A stretch of DNA of 5,696 nucleotides from a bacterium (GTDB taxonomy: Bacteria > Planctomycetota > B15-G4 > JADJEK01), in assembly GCA_030428825.1 (NCBI GenBank), contig JAUIEL010000468.1, forward strand, positions 1 to 5,696, in the 5' to 3' direction. Shown piece after piece: positions 4,845-5,696 of the stretch; position 1 is the first letter of the stretch, and every line of letters starts with the position of its first letter. The position numbers and the translations under genes were made by a program. The notes beneath the pieces were generated by a model. That model was not told where the DNA came from, made no database searches, and saw only the letters and a list, made by a program, of their open reading frames with translations.

Positions 4845-5696
4845 TCAGGAGGGGCGCGGGCGGACGGAGTCGTACTGGGGCGGCCACGGCTGATCGAACT
4901 GCTCGTACCGCTCCGCCGCGTGGAGGGTGAGGTACGGCTGCTTCAGGTGCGGCCGCGCGAGGACGCAGAGGTCGGCCCGTCCCGCGGCGAGGATCGTGTT
5001 GATCTGATCGGCGTCCTGGATGTTCCCCACGGTCATCGTCGGGACGCCGGCCTCGTGTCGGATCCGGTCGGAGAACGGGACCTGGAACATCCGCCCGTAG
5101 ACCGGGCGCGCCCGGGTCGTCGTCTGGCCGGCCGAGACGTCGACGACGTCGCAGCCGTGCTCGCGCAGCCGGCGAGCGACCGTCACCGCGTCGACCTCCG
5201 ACAGTCCGCCGTCCTCGACCCAGTCGCTCGCCGAGATCCGGACCGCGATCGGCCGCTCCTCGGGCCACGCCGCGCGGACCGCGTCGAACACCTCCAGCGG
5301 GTACCGCATCCGAGCCTCGACGTCGCCGCCGTACTCGTCCTCCCGCACGTTGGTGAGCGGGGAGACGAACGACGACAGCAGGTAGCCGTGGGCCATGTGC
5401 AGCTCGATCATGTCGAAGCCCGCGGCGAGCGCGCGCTCCGTCGCGGCGACGAACGCGGCGGTGACCGCGTCCATGTCGGCCCGGTCCATCTCCTTCGGCA
5501 CCTGCGAGTGCGGGAGGTACGGGATCGGCGACGCGGAGAGGAGCGGCCAGTTGCCGGACGCGAGCGGCTCGTCGATCCCCTCCCACGCGACGCGGGTCGA
5601 GCCCTTCCGGCCGGCGTGCGCCAGCTGGACCGCGATCCGGGCGTCCGAGTGCCGGTGGACGAACTCGGTGATCCGACGCCACGCATCGACGTGTTC
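4845..5696 (-). CDS. Old Yellow Enzyme family FMN oxidoreductase, C-terminal part (N-terminus beyond right edge)
   Basis: The minus-strand frame is open from 5696 to TGA at 4847-4845, giving 283 visible residues; counting below is from the first visible one. VQLAHAGRKGS (23-33) is the FMN-barrel strand with conserved Q24. ELHMAHGYLLSSFVSPLTN (98-116) holds the paired histidines (100, 103) that bind the substrate carbonyl; REDEYGG (118-124), VRISASDW (152-159), MTVGNI (221-226) and GRADLCVLARPHL (239-251) follow, the last in the flavin-phosphate region. The pattern SGNWPLLSASPIPY...SQVP (47-66) and PVYGRMFQVPFSDRIR (198-213) matches, from memory, the reductase half of 2-aminobenzoyl-CoA monooxygenase/reductase and salicylyl-CoA 5-hydroxylase fusions, though a stand-alone NADH:flavin oxidoreductase is equally possible. 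About 80-100 residues are missing for a stand-alone enzyme, about 500 if fused. GTG 5501 is only an internal valine. Cytoplasmic, NAD(P)H-dependent reduction of an activated alkene is the expected chemistry. Confidence 0.9.
   Translation of the reverse strand, partial: EHVDAWRRITEFVHRHSDARIAVQLAHAGRKGSTRVAWEGIDEPLASGNWPLLSASPIPYLPHSQVPKEMDRADMDAVTAAFVAATERALAAGFDMIELHMAHGYLLSSFVSPLTNVREDEYGGDVEARMRYPLEVFDAVRAAWPEERPIAVRISASDWVEDGGLSEVDAVTVARRLREHGCDVVDVSAGQTTTRARPVYGRMFQVPFSDRIRHEAGVPTMTVGNIQDADQINTILAAGRADLCVLARPHLKQPYLTLHAAERYEQFDQPWPPQYDSVRPRPS

Noticed and set aside
2074..5682. A single minus-strand open frame of about 1,200 codons
   Set aside because: Only its last 329 codons (rlmK) look like protein. 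The rest runs antisense to the secreted-protein gene and through the oxidoreductase in the wrong frame, with Arg/Asp/Val-rich shadow composition.
1..5696. CRISPR, tRNA, insertion sequence, phage or defence genes
   Set aside because: I saw no direct-repeat array, tRNA-like fold, transposase, integrase or defence-type domain on either strand.

Overview
The window is very G+C-rich DNA with coding on both strands. Codons end almost always in G or C, which leaves long accidental open frames antisense to real genes. The mix of genes suggests a free-living Gram-negative-type bacterium: a secreted CARDB/BACON/PPC-like protein, a cobalamin-type radical SAM enzyme, a stand-alone RlmK-type 23S rRNA methyltransferase and an extended -10 (TGCTAGAAT) promoter. 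Planctomycetota is my best guess and Myxococcota the main alternative. This is inference from style, with no marker gene to prove it.

Layout, left to right. (1) Positions 1-441, minus strand: N-terminal 147 codons of a protein with an HELCH (HExxH) zinc-metallopeptidase motif, starting at GTG and running off the left edge. A possible 36-codon upstream ORF (438-548) overlaps its start as GTGA. (2) Positions 549-644: divergent control region with a good extended -10 box for the next gene. (3) Positions 645-2081, plus: complete radical SAM enzyme with an N-terminal B12-binding-like domain. (4) Positions 2074-3063, minus: complete stand-alone RlmK-like methyltransferase from a TTG start with a strong ribosome binding site; its 3' end overlaps that of the radical SAM gene by 8 bases, tail to tail. 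(5) Positions 3064-3252: divergent intergenic region with an A8 tract. (6) Positions 3253-4677, plus: secreted multidomain beta-protein, lysine-free for its first 282 residues and then with 28 lysines in the last 192. A perfect 10-bp hairpin follows its stop codon. (7) Positions 4678-4844: convergent intergenic region with that hairpin and a G-quadruplex motif. (8) Positions 4845-5696, minus: C-terminal 283 residues of an Old Yellow Enzyme family oxidoreductase, resembling the reductase half of aromatic acyl-CoA monooxygenase/reductase fusions; its N-terminus lies beyond the right edge.

The genes alternate in direction and share no obvious pathway, so this does not read as one operon or as a defence or mobile system. 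I see no tRNA, rRNA, CRISPR array, insertion sequence or phage gene. The most unusual items are the charge-polarised secreted protein, the single-domain RlmK, the radical SAM enzyme of unknown substrate and the short ORF coupled to the metallopeptidase.
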